Shown: positions 34,558-46,489 of the stretch, in pieces
How the letters are laid out: the number at the start of each line of letters is the position of its first letter
How positions within the stretch are numbered: the first letter of the stretch is position 1
Origin: Pteria penguin
Taxonomy: Eukaryota; Mollusca; Bivalvia; Pterioida; Pteriidae
Reading direction: 5' to 3'
DNA length: 64,000 nt
Assembly: GCA_035048485.1 (NCBI GenBank)
Contig: CM068581.1
Coordinates: forward strand, 66,228,381-66,292,380
The notes under the pieces: model-generated
What the model was told of the DNA's origin: nothing
Seen by the model: only the letters and a program-made list of their open reading frames with translations
Database searches by the model: none
Position numbers and translations under genes: made by a program

Positions 34558-37500
34558 TGTTTTTGTACATGTGTAATTTACTTGTAGATGTCAGTTTGTA
34601 TATGATTTCTGAAAGTGTATGGAATAAATTTGATGTTATATAGAGAGGTGTATTGATTTGCATAGGACTATCGAAATATTGTTGTTATACAAATTATTTT
34701 GTTTTTCTAATTGCTTTTAATCATTAATTAATTAATTATAAACCAGACACACGTACAACAACAATGTATTTATAGTGTTCAGTGTTGGTATGTAAAGTCA
34801 TTCTTGTTTGAACTCCTAGTGTATTAAAACTTTAAATTGAAACATCCCTTTCACAAGGGAGATAACTCTTATACAGAAATTAAGTTGAATTTATCATATT
34901 TAAATGAGTAGAAGATACTTATTTAAAGTTGCAGTAGACATGTCTCATTATTATTCTTGGAATGTTAATGCATAGGAGTAATTACATTGTAATGTATTTC
35001 TTGTACGTTATTTCAGAGTTTTCAGTCTACTTTGATCTAAATCTTCAATATTGATCAACTGAGACAAATAATTTTCTGCTTTTCTTTGTTATAGATCTTT
35101 TTTTTGTTGCATTTTCTGATTATTTTATATTTGTTAAGAAAGATCTGTGAGTAATTTTCTTTTTAGCGCACATGAGAAATATTTGTAATATATATAGCAA
35201 TACTTTCAGTTTTAGGCCGCACCTAACTTGTTTTCTTTGTTAAGTATCCGCTTTGAATTCCAAAATCTACTGAAATGAACCTCTGAGTTATTAATGCATA
35301 GTAAATGATATAAAAGTGATTTACTGAAGATGATACTCTCTTAACATTAAATTTGAATTGTATGATTCAGTGGCTCTTGATCTGAAATGGATGAATATTT
35401 TGCAAACGAATAATAATAGAATCATCAAAGTCCTCCAAAGGAAGTCCAATATAAGCTAAAAAACAAAGGCTAGGTAGCTGAAAATTTGTGTAAACAAGTG
35501 TTTGTGTTTCATTACTTATTCTGCAAATGGTTTATTAACATTGTTTTTTGTTGACAACTACCAGGAAAATCTATGTGCTTGTAGTTGCTGAAAAAAGACG
35601 AACTTTGATGTGTTCCTATTCTGTATAGCTATATATCCCAAAAAGGTAATCTGATTGTCAGACAGTAATATTTAATGTCTGCTGTATTTGATAGACATTT
35701 TTATATCCTGTTTTATGTCTCACATTGTCATAATTTTTCATTTCGCATCATATGTATCAGTTGTAAGGTTGACAGGTTGTTAAGTTTGATCTTGTTTTAA
35801 TATTTGTGATAATTGTATTAAAATCAAGGCTCTCCTTTACTTCTTTGTGATTTCTTTTTTTCCACACTTTTACCAAAATAGGGGATATTAATAGGCCATT
35901 TCCGAGTTTCCTTTCTTTTGTTATAAAATCTTAAATTTAAGTGGATTTATTTGTCTGTATGCATGTGATTTGAACAATATTTTTTAAGATTAGTTAAAGC
36001 AAAAGGATTACAAGAGAAACAGCCAAAGAGAAAACAGTGACTTCCACTCAATACTTGCACTCCGATTTATCATAATTGTAATTCTATAATTGAAACATCA
36101 GTATTTGTCCTTAGTCACATGCTTTTCATAATAATATTTAAGAATTGCAAAGCGTAATTGAAAACTTGGAAGTAGTCTATTTGGATTGGTCCGTTTGTCT
36201 CATTGTTACATATTGGAGTTAAAATTTTATCTTGTGATACCATCTGAATGATAGATGATAGGAAATGTTTGATGAAATATCTTAGTCTAACTTTAAGTAA
36301 TTCTACATCTACGATACCTTTTGAGAGAAAAATGATTGAGAATGTTTGATGGAATACTGTAATTTGACTTAATTGTTCTCTGCCTTATGTTAATCATGAC
36401 AGCACACTTGAAAATCATAAAATTTTGTACTGTCACATTTTTATAGCAAATCTGAAGAAACTTTAGAAGGGAAATACCTGAGATATGAATGTGACTGTTA
36501 AAAGTAAAAAAAATCCTATGTGTCCATTATTGCCATGTAGATTAAACACCAGTATGAATACTAATGTATACAAACATAGAAAACTTAAAATAGGGCATAA
36601 AAATCATGTTGCAAGGAGGTGTGCTGTCACATTAAAGACGTCCAATTTTGCATAGGATTAAAGAAACCGGGCGATAGAAAAGTTTTTCTGTTTAGGTGAT
36701 AAACTCTCTATAAACCCTTTCACAATAAATGTGGGACTGACATCTTTGAAGAAATGTTCACTCTTCCCGCAAAATGACGTAAGAAACAATCTAAATTTAT
36801 ATCTGATTATGGCGTCAGAATTTTTATGGAAACGTTACTATTCTTCCCCCAAAACGTTAGTCTCGCAGTCGACGTGAAAGGGTCTAATGCTTTGTTGAAT
36901 TATTGATTAAACAAGCAAGGAGAAATATCCTATCTAAACTTTCATATAATAGGTGAGCTAAATGTTTAAAACATTTGAAACGTCAGCATTTTCTTACATA
37001 CGCAAGTACCAGTACAGCTTAAGGAGTTGCAATCTTGTCTTCTACAAATATTGTGCGATGCATTTCCTTAAAACTTTTGATTGACACATTTTCGCAGATC
37101 CATATGCAGAATAAGGGGATTGCATCTTCCTTTGATCAAAATTTTGCAGTATAGATCATACAGGCAATTTTAGAAGATGAAATCCTCCTATTCTTTGTAA
37201 AAATTTACCTGTAGAGGTGGAACCTTCTTTCCCGCGATGCAATTCATCAAGGAACCCCCTTTTAAACAATTACTAGATCCACTCCTGCAATAACTTTATT
37301 GTAATGTTTATTATACAAAGTACATGTATCTACATTTCCCTCCGACACTGGTCGACAGAGGGGAAAGCGACAATGGCCGACATAAGGGAAAACGACGGTG
37401 GATGACATAGGGGAAAGCACGTTTACAAATAAATGTATAGTATTGTAGTATTTTGAACTATCTACGAAAGACGATAAAGGGTCATATGATGATGTTTTTG

Positions 37501-37730
37501 TATCTCGTAGTTACAAGATCTCTATCCCGTAGGTACAAGATTGTAGATGCGAAATCGCCATCTCGGAAGGATCTCGTACCTATGAGATGGCTATTTTATC
37601 GGGATTTTAATGTGTTTTAAGAGGACGAGCCTGAATATATTGAGGCAGTGCGTGCCGACTTTGATGAGAGGCAATAGGGGTACAGAAGATGGGCACATTG
37701 GCCAAATGCAGAAATTTATGACCGATCATA
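34558..37730. other. ATXN7L3 3' UTR and downstream DNA
   Basis: A canonical AATAAA lies at 34623-34628. The following 3 kb is AT-rich, has no reading frame longer than 60 codons, and shows no SINE. A longer 3' UTR using later sites is possible. Around 37340-37410 a motif like GACATAGGGGAAAGCGACGG repeats, followed by CTCGTAGTTACAAGATCTC-type palindromic repeats (37495-37600). Confidence 0.5.
37495..37600. repeat. Palindromic 'CTCGTAGGTACGAG'-type repeat cluster
   Basis: Several alternately oriented copies of GTAGTTACAAGATCT, GTAGGTACAAGAT and TCTCGTACCTATGAGATGGC. A related cluster lies at 41390-41465 (GATCTCACAACTACGAGGTA, twice). Confidence 0.7.
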
Positions 37731-37731
37731 G

Positions 37732-37801
37732 TATTCTGATATTTAAATATGCATAATGACCACTAAATAGTAGTCATTATGCATATTTAAATATCAGAAT
37801 A
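37732..37801. repeat. 70-nt near-perfect palindrome (34-bp arms, one mismatch, 2-base loop)
   Basis: The left arm starts TATTCTGATATTTAAATATG. The right arm is its reverse complement except at one position, with only AA between them. There is no coding content. Confidence 0.95.
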
Positions 37802-39180
37802 TTTCAAATATGTCATAGGACAATAGGTATTCTTTTCTCTGGCCAGAGTTTAGGGAACCAGAGAATCGTGATATTTCGGAACTTTGTGCGCAAACAAGGT
37901 TGTCAACATTGGATGATGAACGTTTTAGGGTCACTGGTAGATGAAGCATATTCGATGGTTACCTACTGGATCGCAACATACTCCAGTTTTGATGTTTTGA
38001 CTTGCTGCAGGTAGTAAATCACCAAAGTGTATACGTGTTTTATAATGACTTCCTTTTAACTAAGGGCTTGTATTATAATTATATTATAATATTATCCTTC
38101 TTGTAATGCCGGTCTTCAACACTTCAATATAATGTGTTAATAACTTTGATACATCAATTGGCTATAAGTCGTGTTCAACTTCAACTCTACATCCATGATG
38201 TTGCTTTTCGTACTTGTCTTAACTGATAAACTTTTAATTACTATGATTTGTTCTACTCGCAATTCTTTTGAAAGGCGTCACGGAACAGACACAATTGTTG
38301 CTTTGAATTAATATTTATTTATACAATTGTCCGTTGTTCAATGTGGAAAAATATTGCACAGGTATATCTGCCAATCCAAATGTAATACATGGATTAGTCT
38401 ACGTGTGTAAGAATGTGTATAAAGAATATTATTACTATTATTTCTGTTAATGAATACTTTTTTCTAATGCATTTTAGAAGCATTTTGACGAAAAGGCCAG
38501 AATATGGAATACTCATCAAGTAAGATTAACGAAAAATTAAGATTGTCCCTCTGGTCGTCCATTGGTGATGTCCTCCTTACCACCTGTCTACAGTACCAGG
38601 AATTACCTTAATGTAGTGGGTGATGAACAGAGGTATGCCTAGATGAATGTATCTTCTGAGGTCATTTACAATGTGACCGAGACGTTGATGAACTATGCTA
38701 TATTTATATGGAAAAAATGGATGGGCATTTCTTCAGAATTTATGTGAGGGCATAGAACTGTATAAGAGTTTAAGAAGTTTGTTCGACATGAGTCTTGCTA
38801 TGTGAATTTGCTTCACAACATGTCAACCTCGTACTGAGAACGTCCTCTGATGAAGAGCATCCTTTCTTTTTCAGTTTTGAATTCGGAATGTTGAATATAA
38901 GTTATAATGAGATATGGAATCCTGTGTAATAAGATAATACATGTCGCCACCTCTTTTTATTTAAGTACGTTTTTCACAATGTAAGTGAAATTGTTGTAAT
39001 TTACATTGTTTGGTCTTTGATGGTGTATATTGCACATGACTACCAGGGCTGTATTTAAAGCACAGGTTGTAAATCTGTGTGCGTACAACACAAAAAATGT
39101 GGAATATAATATCATGCAGTGGAAGTTCTCTCCCATGTTTGATCATAATATTTATTTTAATATACTGCTGGCTTATTTTT
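37802..39180. other. Gene-free stretch
   Basis: AT-rich DNA with no recognisable gene or SINE. Confidence 0.5.
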
Positions 39181-40980
39181 TTCGCTTAAAATAGTCGCTG
39201 CTTCGTATGTCCGTCCATCTGCACTTATTTCTTGTAAAAATACCTTGCACAAATCTTGTGTATTTCGTAAGGATTTGGATCAAGGAATCTCATGGTCATA
39301 ACATGTTCAAAGGTTAAGGTCATTCAGATCATAGAAAATCAGTAATAGCTCATAGCTCCCCGCCCGTTACATCGATTATACCAATACTTCGTACAAATCT
39401 TGCATTTATCCCAAGCTGGATCAAGGACTTTCAAGGTCACATCTCAGTCATCCAGGAAGTCTTACGTAGAAAATCAGTAACAGCATAATAATAAAAATAT
39501 ATGTTATAACACCTTTTTATACGCCCGTCGTAGACAGACGTATTATGCAGTGGCGTAGGAAGCAAATCAAAAAGGGGGGGGGGGGCAAAAATCATGAAAT
39601 ATTTTTCTTGGTACTGAATAAGTATATCTACCGTTTGATATGCAATAAAGAATTTGCTAACAGAAATTCGGAGTTTGCGTCTTAGAGAGAATATTTCTAC
39701 CAATAGTAGGTGGCTCCATCTATGTTAAATTTTTCCAGAAAAAAATCACATGTTAAAAAAGTGGAGGTTAGGGGGGGGGCTCCTCCCCCGGTTCCTACGC
39801 CTATGTTATGGTATGGTGTGTGAGTCTGTCCGCACTTTGTTAACACGATACAGACCATACAGTTTAGGCTGGGACTTTCAAACATGGTACACTTCTTTCT
39901 TATAGGATGAGGACGAATCCTATTGATTTTGAGTATCGAGGGCAAATGTCATGGTCATTTTTGGTGCATAAATAGTAAATTTTTGAGAATGCAACTTGTA
40001 AACAAATTACAGACGAAACTGTTTATACTAGAATTTTTAAACTTTGCACTTATTTTTATGACTAAAGAATGAACCCTACTGAATTTCAATTTCATATCTG
40101 CAAGGTCAAGGTCACAGTGCTTATGGCAGTTAGATTCTTGTTGAGGCCATATCTTTTTTTACAGCTTTTATGGATTTGAATAATATTTCAGAATTGTGGC
40201 CAAGGACTGGTTCCCAAGGGTTTGTCATGAATGTGACTCAAAGGTCATATTTTCAAGGTAAAGATAACAATGCATACGATGGGTAATCTTTGTCGGAGCC
40301 ATACCTCATTACCCATAACATGGATTTGAATATTTCACAGAATTGTTCTCCAGGACGCAAGGTAATACTGCATATGATGGGTAAATCTTTGTCTCGGCTA
40401 TATCTTTTTACACCTTTTATGGATTTTAGTAATATTTCACAGAATCGTTGCTTAGTACTCAAGGGTGTCATGACCTTGAATCAAGGTCAAATCTACAAAG
40501 GCAAGGTCACAGTGCATATGATGGGTAAATATTTGTCTGGTCCGTAACTTTTTACCTATTGCACGAATTTGAATATTTCACAGAATTGTTGGCAAAGGAA
40601 AAATGTTTCCATAATTTTAAATTCAAATATTTAAATTCAAACTAAGCGACGCTTATGCCATGCTAGGCGTTGTTCATGTTGTTTTACCCCTCAATATGGC
40701 AATATCTTTCGGATCAGGAACACATAAAGTCAAATCTTGAAGATCAAGGTCATTCAGGAACTATTACATAGAAAACCAGTAATAACTCATAGCTTCTTAA
40801 TCAGTGTGTGGATTTTGATAATAACTGACACAAAGTTTGCATATGACCGATCCTTTACTTTTTGAATAACCTTGACTTTTTACAAAGTGACTTTGATTGT
40901 TCTGATCCATCACACAGAGAAAGAATATGAGCTGATGATATGGATTTTAGTTTACATATCTATATAATGGTACGGAACCG
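39180..40980. repeat. Dispersed repeat region rich in 'caaggtcaaggtca' motifs, with degenerate internal tandem units
   Basis: Stretches such as TTCAAAGGTTAAGGTCATTC and GCAAGGTCAAGGTCACAGTG recur. Between about 40145 and 40600 a unit containing GCATATGATGGGTAAATCTT then ATGGATTTGAATATTTCACA(GAATTGTT) occurs about four times at uneven spacing. Looks like the remains of long molluscan interspersed repeats. No intact coding frame. Confidence 0.7.
39545..39804. mobile_element. MITE-like element with G-run and 'GTGGCGTAGGAA' ends
   Basis: The left end CAGTGGCGTAGGAAGC and the right end GGTTCCTACGCCTATG are inverted copies. Long G runs lie inside each end. It is similar in style to the elements at 13423 and 45270. 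Confidence 0.65.
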
Positions 40981-41120
40981 TCCGTTAGGGGGACTTTCAT
41001 CTTCGCTGGCCAAAGCTCGTAGATATTTTAATTTCTCACAGAAACGAAAGACAATTCCTGATGTTTTGAGGATGATGGACTAGGGTGATCTAGAAAACTG
41101 ACCCTGCCTCTGAACTTTAT

Positions 41121-41331
41121 TTCTCATGCCGGTGTCCTGTCTTTCGGATGAGGCAGTAAAAATCGAGGCCCCGCGTCGTGGTATGCATGGCACGTTAAAG
41201 ACTCCTTACTGCTTCGGGTGGGTCCGTTGCAAAGGTCAAAAATTTGTATGCCCCGCATCAGGCAGATGCCGTCACCATATACGTGAAATATTCGTGGTGT
41301 GATGTTAAACAAAAATCAGTCAGTCATTTAG
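41121..41331 (+). mobile_element. 5'-truncated family B2 SINE with target duplication
   Basis: Starts within the body (CATGCCGGTGTCCTGTCTTT) and ends in the B2 tail. TCTGAACTTTAT (41109-41120) and TCTGAACCTTAT (41332-41343) flank it. Confidence 0.88.
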
Positions 41332-41769
41332 TCTGAACCTTATGTCAGTTAAACAAAACAATTAGCTCTCAACCAGCATGGATGAAACGTACCTACGGGA
41401 TAACGATCTCACAACTACGAGGTAACGATCTCACAACTACGAGGTAACGATTTCGTACCTACATATATTAGAGGAAAAAAGAAACTGTGTAAACTTAAAA
41501 TTGAAATAAAGCGTAAAAATATTCTTTATTCTTAAAGACATAATTTGATATACAGAACACGTGTTTGAGTACTCATTTTGTTAAATATCGCGTTCGATTC
41601 ACCTTGAATTAAGGCCACAGCACGCTTTTCTGGAGTTTCGGGCCTAAGCGACACGTGGTTAGTAATCGATTAGAATTTCTTGCATTCACTGATAGTGTTC
41701 AATGTATTGAAACAGAGAAAAAATGTTTTTGGAATAAGATTTTGAGTGAGAAGTGCCTCACATGATTGA

Positions 41770-42395
41770 AAAATTGATGGTTTGTGTGCTATTGGGATGC
41801 TGGTAGCTGGGATGTCTCAAAGCAATATGCAAGGCAGTTTGGAGTTCATACTAACACTTAATGCTTCATGGAGACGATATCAGCAAAGTGGCACCGTTCG
41901 GAACTGGCCACGATCAGGAAGCCGGCGTGTGACGTCACGTCGATTCCATCGATTCCAATCGGATTCTTTGACCACTAGAAGCATCTTTGGGTATCCTTGG
42001 GACGGATAGGTCCTCGTACCGTAAGGAACAGTTTGCGAGAGGCCACATCTCTCCTCGATGTCCTGCTATTCGTCCTGTTCTACTCCGGCGTCACCGTGTT
42101 GCCAGGTTAGCGTGGTGTAGGAGTCATCATCGTTTCAACAACAGAGATTGGGCGGAAGTTCTATTTACGGACGAGTCGAGATTTCGTCAGCAGTGACTGT
42201 CGGGCTTACCGTCGTGCCGGAGAACATTACCTTGACGACTGCGTTATTCAACCTCGCCAATTCGCGGAGGAAGCGTTATAATCTGGGGTGGAATTACAAC
42301 ACATGGACGGATACCTTTAGTGATAACCTGATTCGTTCGATGCTTCGTAGGTGTGAAGAATGCCTCGGTGCGAATGGTGGTCGTACAAGCTATTA
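41770..42395 (+). pseudogene. Tc1/mariner-type transposase relic
   Basis: Conceptual translation in shifting frames gives Tc1 landmarks in order: an N-terminal helix-turn-helix (GMLVAGMSQSN, WRRYQQSGTV, PRSGSRRVT), the LRRHRVARLAWCR region, the central catalytic block VLFTDESRF (about 42158-42184) and GGSVIIWGGI-like sequence near 42270-42300. At least two frameshifts and several stops separate them, so it is inactive. The last catalytic acidic residue region is not visible. I could not identify terminal repeats. Confidence 0.88.
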
Positions 42396-42485
42396 AACTT
42401 GTGAAACTTTTTGCATCCACTCCTTTCTTTCAGTGGCTGTCCGTATCAACCATAATGGACATAATCCGTGATTTGATGTTTGTGT

Positions 42486-43175
42486 GAGTGACAGTGTGAC
42501 GTGAATGTTCACCTTGGTTAATTCTTGTGAATGCTAGTGTGATGTGAATGTTCACCTTGGTGAATTCTTGTAAATGCCAGTGTGACGTGAATGTTCACCG
42601 GGGTAGATTGTTGTGATTGCCAGTGTGACGTGAATGTCTGCCGTGATATGTTGTTATGAGTGCCATTGTGACGTGAATGTTCACCGTATTACATTCTTGT
42701 GAGTGCCAGTGTGACGTGAATGTCCATCGTGGTACGTTGTTGTGAGTGCCAGTGTGATGTGAATGTTCGCCGTGGTGTATTGTTGTGAGTGTCAGTGTGA
42801 CGGGAATGCCTACCGTGGTACGTTGTTGTGAGTGCCAGTGTGATGTGAATGTTCACTGGGGTACATTGTTGTGAGTGCCAGTGTGACGTGAATGCCCATC
42901 GTGGTACGTTGTTGTGAGTGCCAGTGTGATGTGAATGTTCGCCGTGGTGTATTGTTGTGAGTGTCAGTGTGACGGGAATGCCTACCGTGGTACGTTGTTG
43001 TGAGTGCCAGTGTGATGTGAATGTTTGCCGTGGTGTATTGTTGTGAGTGTCAGTGTGACGGGAATGCCCATCGTGGCACGTTGTTGTGAGTGCCAGTGTG
43101 ATGTGAATGTTCGCCGTGGTGTATTGTTGTGAGTGTCAGTGTGACGGGAATGCCTACCGTGGTACGTTGTTGTAA
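42486..43175. repeat. 43-bp minisatellite with 86-bp higher-order repeat
   Basis: About 16 tandem copies of a 43-bp unit containing GAGTGCCAGTGTGATGTGAA. From about 42720 two variants alternate (…TTCGCCGTGGTGTATTG… and …CCTACCGTGGTACGTTG…), giving an 86-bp dimer period. It follows the Tc1 relic directly. Confidence 0.93.
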
Positions 43176-45249
43176 GTGTGAATATGACGTTGCATTTGCT
43201 GTTTTCGTATTCCACATTATAGCAATAAAACATTAGACACTTAACATTTATTACCTCAAAAATTAGACACGAATTAAAAAATGTTTGTTTGAAATATCGT
43301 GCCGTCTGACTTACAAAATGTATGCATTTATCTCATTCATTGTTATCACACAACATGTCAACAAGATTTCCAGTCATATGTCGACTTGAGGTATTACTCT
43401 AATTTTCCTAAACCTTGCACTTCAGATTTTAGTGGTTGCATTGGTAGTAGAAATATAGTCATAATTACTCAATGGCGGAAATGGGGAGAGAAAAAATTTT
43501 TAATACATGTATACTTTGATCTTAATTTTATCTTGAAGATTTTCATGAAATTTAAGTATAGTAACTCATTTGTCGAGATTGCCGATTTTTTTTTTCGGCC
43601 AGCGAGGAGGAAAATTGTATTTCTTATATGTTTTCACCTGAAGTTGTGTTATTATTTTCACACCAAAGGGTAGCTAACTTGTAGCAAAATGAATAAAAGT
43701 ATAGACCTTATATTACATTTGACTGTGCCTTACCTGTGTTACAAATAAATCGTACAAATGTCAAGGTTACAACGATAGATTCATCTGAATTCTCGTTTAT
43801 ATCAAGAGATTTTACAACAAATACAATTCAGCGGTGTAGTTTAGTTTGACACACACACACACCTACACACACACACACACCAACGGGGTAACTACACCCT
43901 AACAAATTGTAAGCCAATTATGCAGGGGGTCTGAGGCCGCCTTTGAGGACCCCAGTGGGTCCAGGGCGAAGCCCTGATGAGGACCCAGGGGGCATATATA
44001 CAGTCATTTTCAACGTCGAAATTGGATCGTTTTTGTTTATTTCAACCGTTAAATGGGAGTGTTTTGCAACATCACCTTCCACTGGAAAGTGTATATACCT
44101 GTATATCACGGCCAGCTTTGATTTTTTTCTTTTTTGTTGTTGTTGTTTTTTTTTTTTGGGGGGGGGGGGTGGGGGGGGTTTGTTTGTATGTTTTAGGGGT
44201 TTTTGTTTTGGGGTGGGGGTATTGTTTTGGGTTTTTTTTTTGTGGTTTTGGGGCTTTTTTTAAATTTTATTTTGTTTTTGGAGGTTATTCATTCGTGTCA
44301 CTTCTCACTATAGGAAACAAAAATTGAAGTTTTCTGTTCCCCGAAGACGAAAACGTTTCGATGACCTTGTCGATGTCGAGACTCCTTTCGACGAGCCTTC
44401 AGGAACCGATGTCTCTTCTCTTCCCCCTTCTTTTTCGTCATCTTTAGGCTTTTTATATATATAAAAAAAAATCAAGTTTTGATTGACTTTGGTCATCTCT
44501 TTTACTTCCCTTCGTGATCTCGACTCTTTGTCAACGCTGTTTACAGAGTATACCAAGTTAGTATTATTTATCTAGTTACTTTTCACTATATATACGTACT
44601 AAAAGTGAACGGCGTAATTGATTACGTGAATTGCGAAGTGTTTTGTAGAGCACGAGCTGAGGTCGCTTCTGTGATTATAGGTACGTGTATAGTGGCGACA
44701 TCTTAATGTTTCTATAAGGTCATTCAATATGCACGTAGACCATCTGCACTTAAAATTGTGTAATATAAAATTGATTTCTCTCTCTCTTTCTCTCCTTTTA
44801 CATAAAATTTTCAATAAAAACATTTTTTGGCTTAAAAAGGTTGTAAGCCTAGGCTTTTTGCTACATAGTCAGTTACGCCAATGCACACCTACACACACAC
44901 ACACTTACACACACACCTACACACACACTAACCCCCCAAAAAGAAAAATACATTTTAGAAAGAAAGAAAAGAAAAACCCGGTTCTAAATCTTTAGTTCCT
45001 AGCGAGGGTGTTCCGCTTTTTTCAAGAAAAAAAATTTGGTTTGCTTTGAAACATCAATACATACAGATATTTTGTAACATTTTAAAATGTATGATTAAAT
45101 ATCCTGAAAGACAGTGGGGAGGAGTGGGCAAAAGTAACAACATTTCCCCTCTTTCAAGAGGCGGGACGGGGGAGTTTTATGCGTGTTTCAACGCTTATAG
45201 TCGGTGATGTTCTTGAACAATTTTGGTTTCCTGTCTATTAAGATGTATT
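43176..45249. other. Gene-free stretch with low-complexity tracts
   Basis: Contains (CA)n at 43850-43880, a T/G-rich tract with long G runs at 44120-44280, and CA-rich DNA near 44880-44930. The sequence 44308-44460 reads openly on both strands (for example PRRRKRFDDLVDVETPFDE on the plus strand, after an acceptor-like CACTTCTCACTATAG). I do not recognise it; it may be a coding relic. Confidence 0.45.
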
Positions 45250-45267
45250 GTAATACTGATGAATCCA

Positions 45268-45382
45268 TATCAGTAGCGGATTTAGAGGGGGCCCGGGGGC
45301 TGCCCTCTCCCCCCCCCCCCCTTTGGCCACATATTTACCAGAAACCCCCCCCCCCTTTCGGAAATCCTGGGTCCGCCACTGT
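45268..45382. mobile_element. MITE-like element with 'CAGT(A/G)GCGGAT' ends
   Basis: Left end CAGTAGCGGATTTAGAGGGG, right end CCTGGGTCCGCCACTG. The interior is C/G homopolymer-rich. A neighbouring duplicated copy of the flanking DNA (45697-45760) lacks the element and serves as an empty site. Confidence 0.75.
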
Positions 45383-45417
45383 ATATTACGGTTTAATGAC
45401 TTCTCAACTGTTACAAA

Positions 45418-45693
45418 GCCGGTGTGCCCCAGTGGATGCGGTGCTCGGCTTTTGACCGAAAGATCCCTGGTTCAATTCCTGCCGTGGGCACACTGGTATT
45501 ATCTAACGAGACAGTAAAAACTGAGGTCCCGTGTCACGGAAGGCGTGGCATGTAAAAGATCTCTCACTGCTTCGGGTGGGTCCGTTGCAAAGGTATAAAT
45601 TTCTATGCACTGCATCAGGCAGATGCTGTCACCATATACGTGAAATAATCGTGAAGCGACGTAAATCGATAATCAAATAATCAATCAATCAAT
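45418..45693 (+). mobile_element. SINE, family B1
   Basis: Head GCCGGTGTGCCCCAGTGGAT, B box TGGTTCAATTCCTGCC, body AGGTCCCGTGTCACGGAAGG, tail ATCGTGAAGCGACGTAAAT plus ATCA. Confidence 0.88.
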
Positions 45694-45696
45694 CTG

Positions 45697-45975
45697 TGAT
45701 ACTGATGAATCCATATTATAGTTTATAATACCTAGTGCTTTCTCAACCGTAACATAAACTCCGTCGTGTTTGTATAATGTGCTGCACTCTGGACTAAAAG
45801 ATCCTAAGTTCAAATCTACCTTACCACTCATCGGTCTCATCTCCGTCGGATGAAACAGTAAACAAAAGTTCCCGTGTTACGGAGAAGTTAGCATATACAA
45901 GATCCATCCTTGCTACGACTGGGTTAGTTGATTGGGTTGAAATTTCCATATACTGTATCAAACAAAAACCGTCAT
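45697..45975 (+). repeat. Older tandem copy of the flank plus SINE
   Basis: ATACTGATGAATCCATAT and (TTCTCAAC)(T/C)GT(T/A)ACA, which precede the SINE at 45418, recur here. They are followed by a strongly mutated family B SINE (TCGGATGAAACAGTAA, CCCGTGTTACGGAG). This indicates a roughly 450-bp tandem duplication. Confidence 0.7.
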
Positions 45976-46016
45976 TTTTTACATATTGTTTCATATGATC
46001 CAATACAAAAGGTATC

Positions 46017-46148
46017 TGCGGCGCCGACGATCCGGGTTCGATTCCCGGGTTGCGCCACTATGTTTAAGAGGTTGGTAACCTCCTGCTTCCATGTCGTGAT
46101 ATAACTGAAATATTGTTGAAAGCGACGTAAAACACCAATCAACCAACC
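46017..46148 (+). mobile_element. 5'-truncated family A SINE with 10-bp target duplication
   Basis: The A box is absent; the copy starts just before the B box (GGGTTCGATTCCCGG) and runs to the CAACCAACC tail. AAAAGGTATC repeats perfectly at 46007-46016 and 46149-46158. Confidence 0.93.
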
Positions 46149-46391
46149 AAAAGGTATCACCACAAACCACGAGTAATGCTCATTAAATACAACGAGCGGA
46201 ACTTACATGTAACTATGTCTACAGAGAGTTGTCTGCGCTTTGAAACTGAAATTATTTTGATGTGACGTTATACAACGACGAACGAACATACAAAATCTTC
46301 ATAAAATCTGTATGTCCGTTAAAACTGTATGCCTGTTTTGAAATTGACAACTTTTTGAAAATACACTGTACTTTACAATTTACCTTAATCA

Positions 46392-46393
<2 letters not shown>

Positions 46394-46488
<95 letters not shown>
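46394..46488. repeat. (AT)n microsatellite
   Basis: Uninterrupted dinucleotide run between two ATCATGAT-like flanks. Confidence 0.95.

Positions 46489-46489
<1 letters not shown>

Noticed and set aside
42486..43175. CRISPR-like array of regular repeats (also 56335-57100)
   Set aside because: Units are directly adjacent, without unique spacers, and the genome is eukaryotic.
44308..44556. Charged open frames on both strands
   Set aside because: Not recognised, no consistent start, and next to low-complexity DNA; kept only as a remark in the regional entry.
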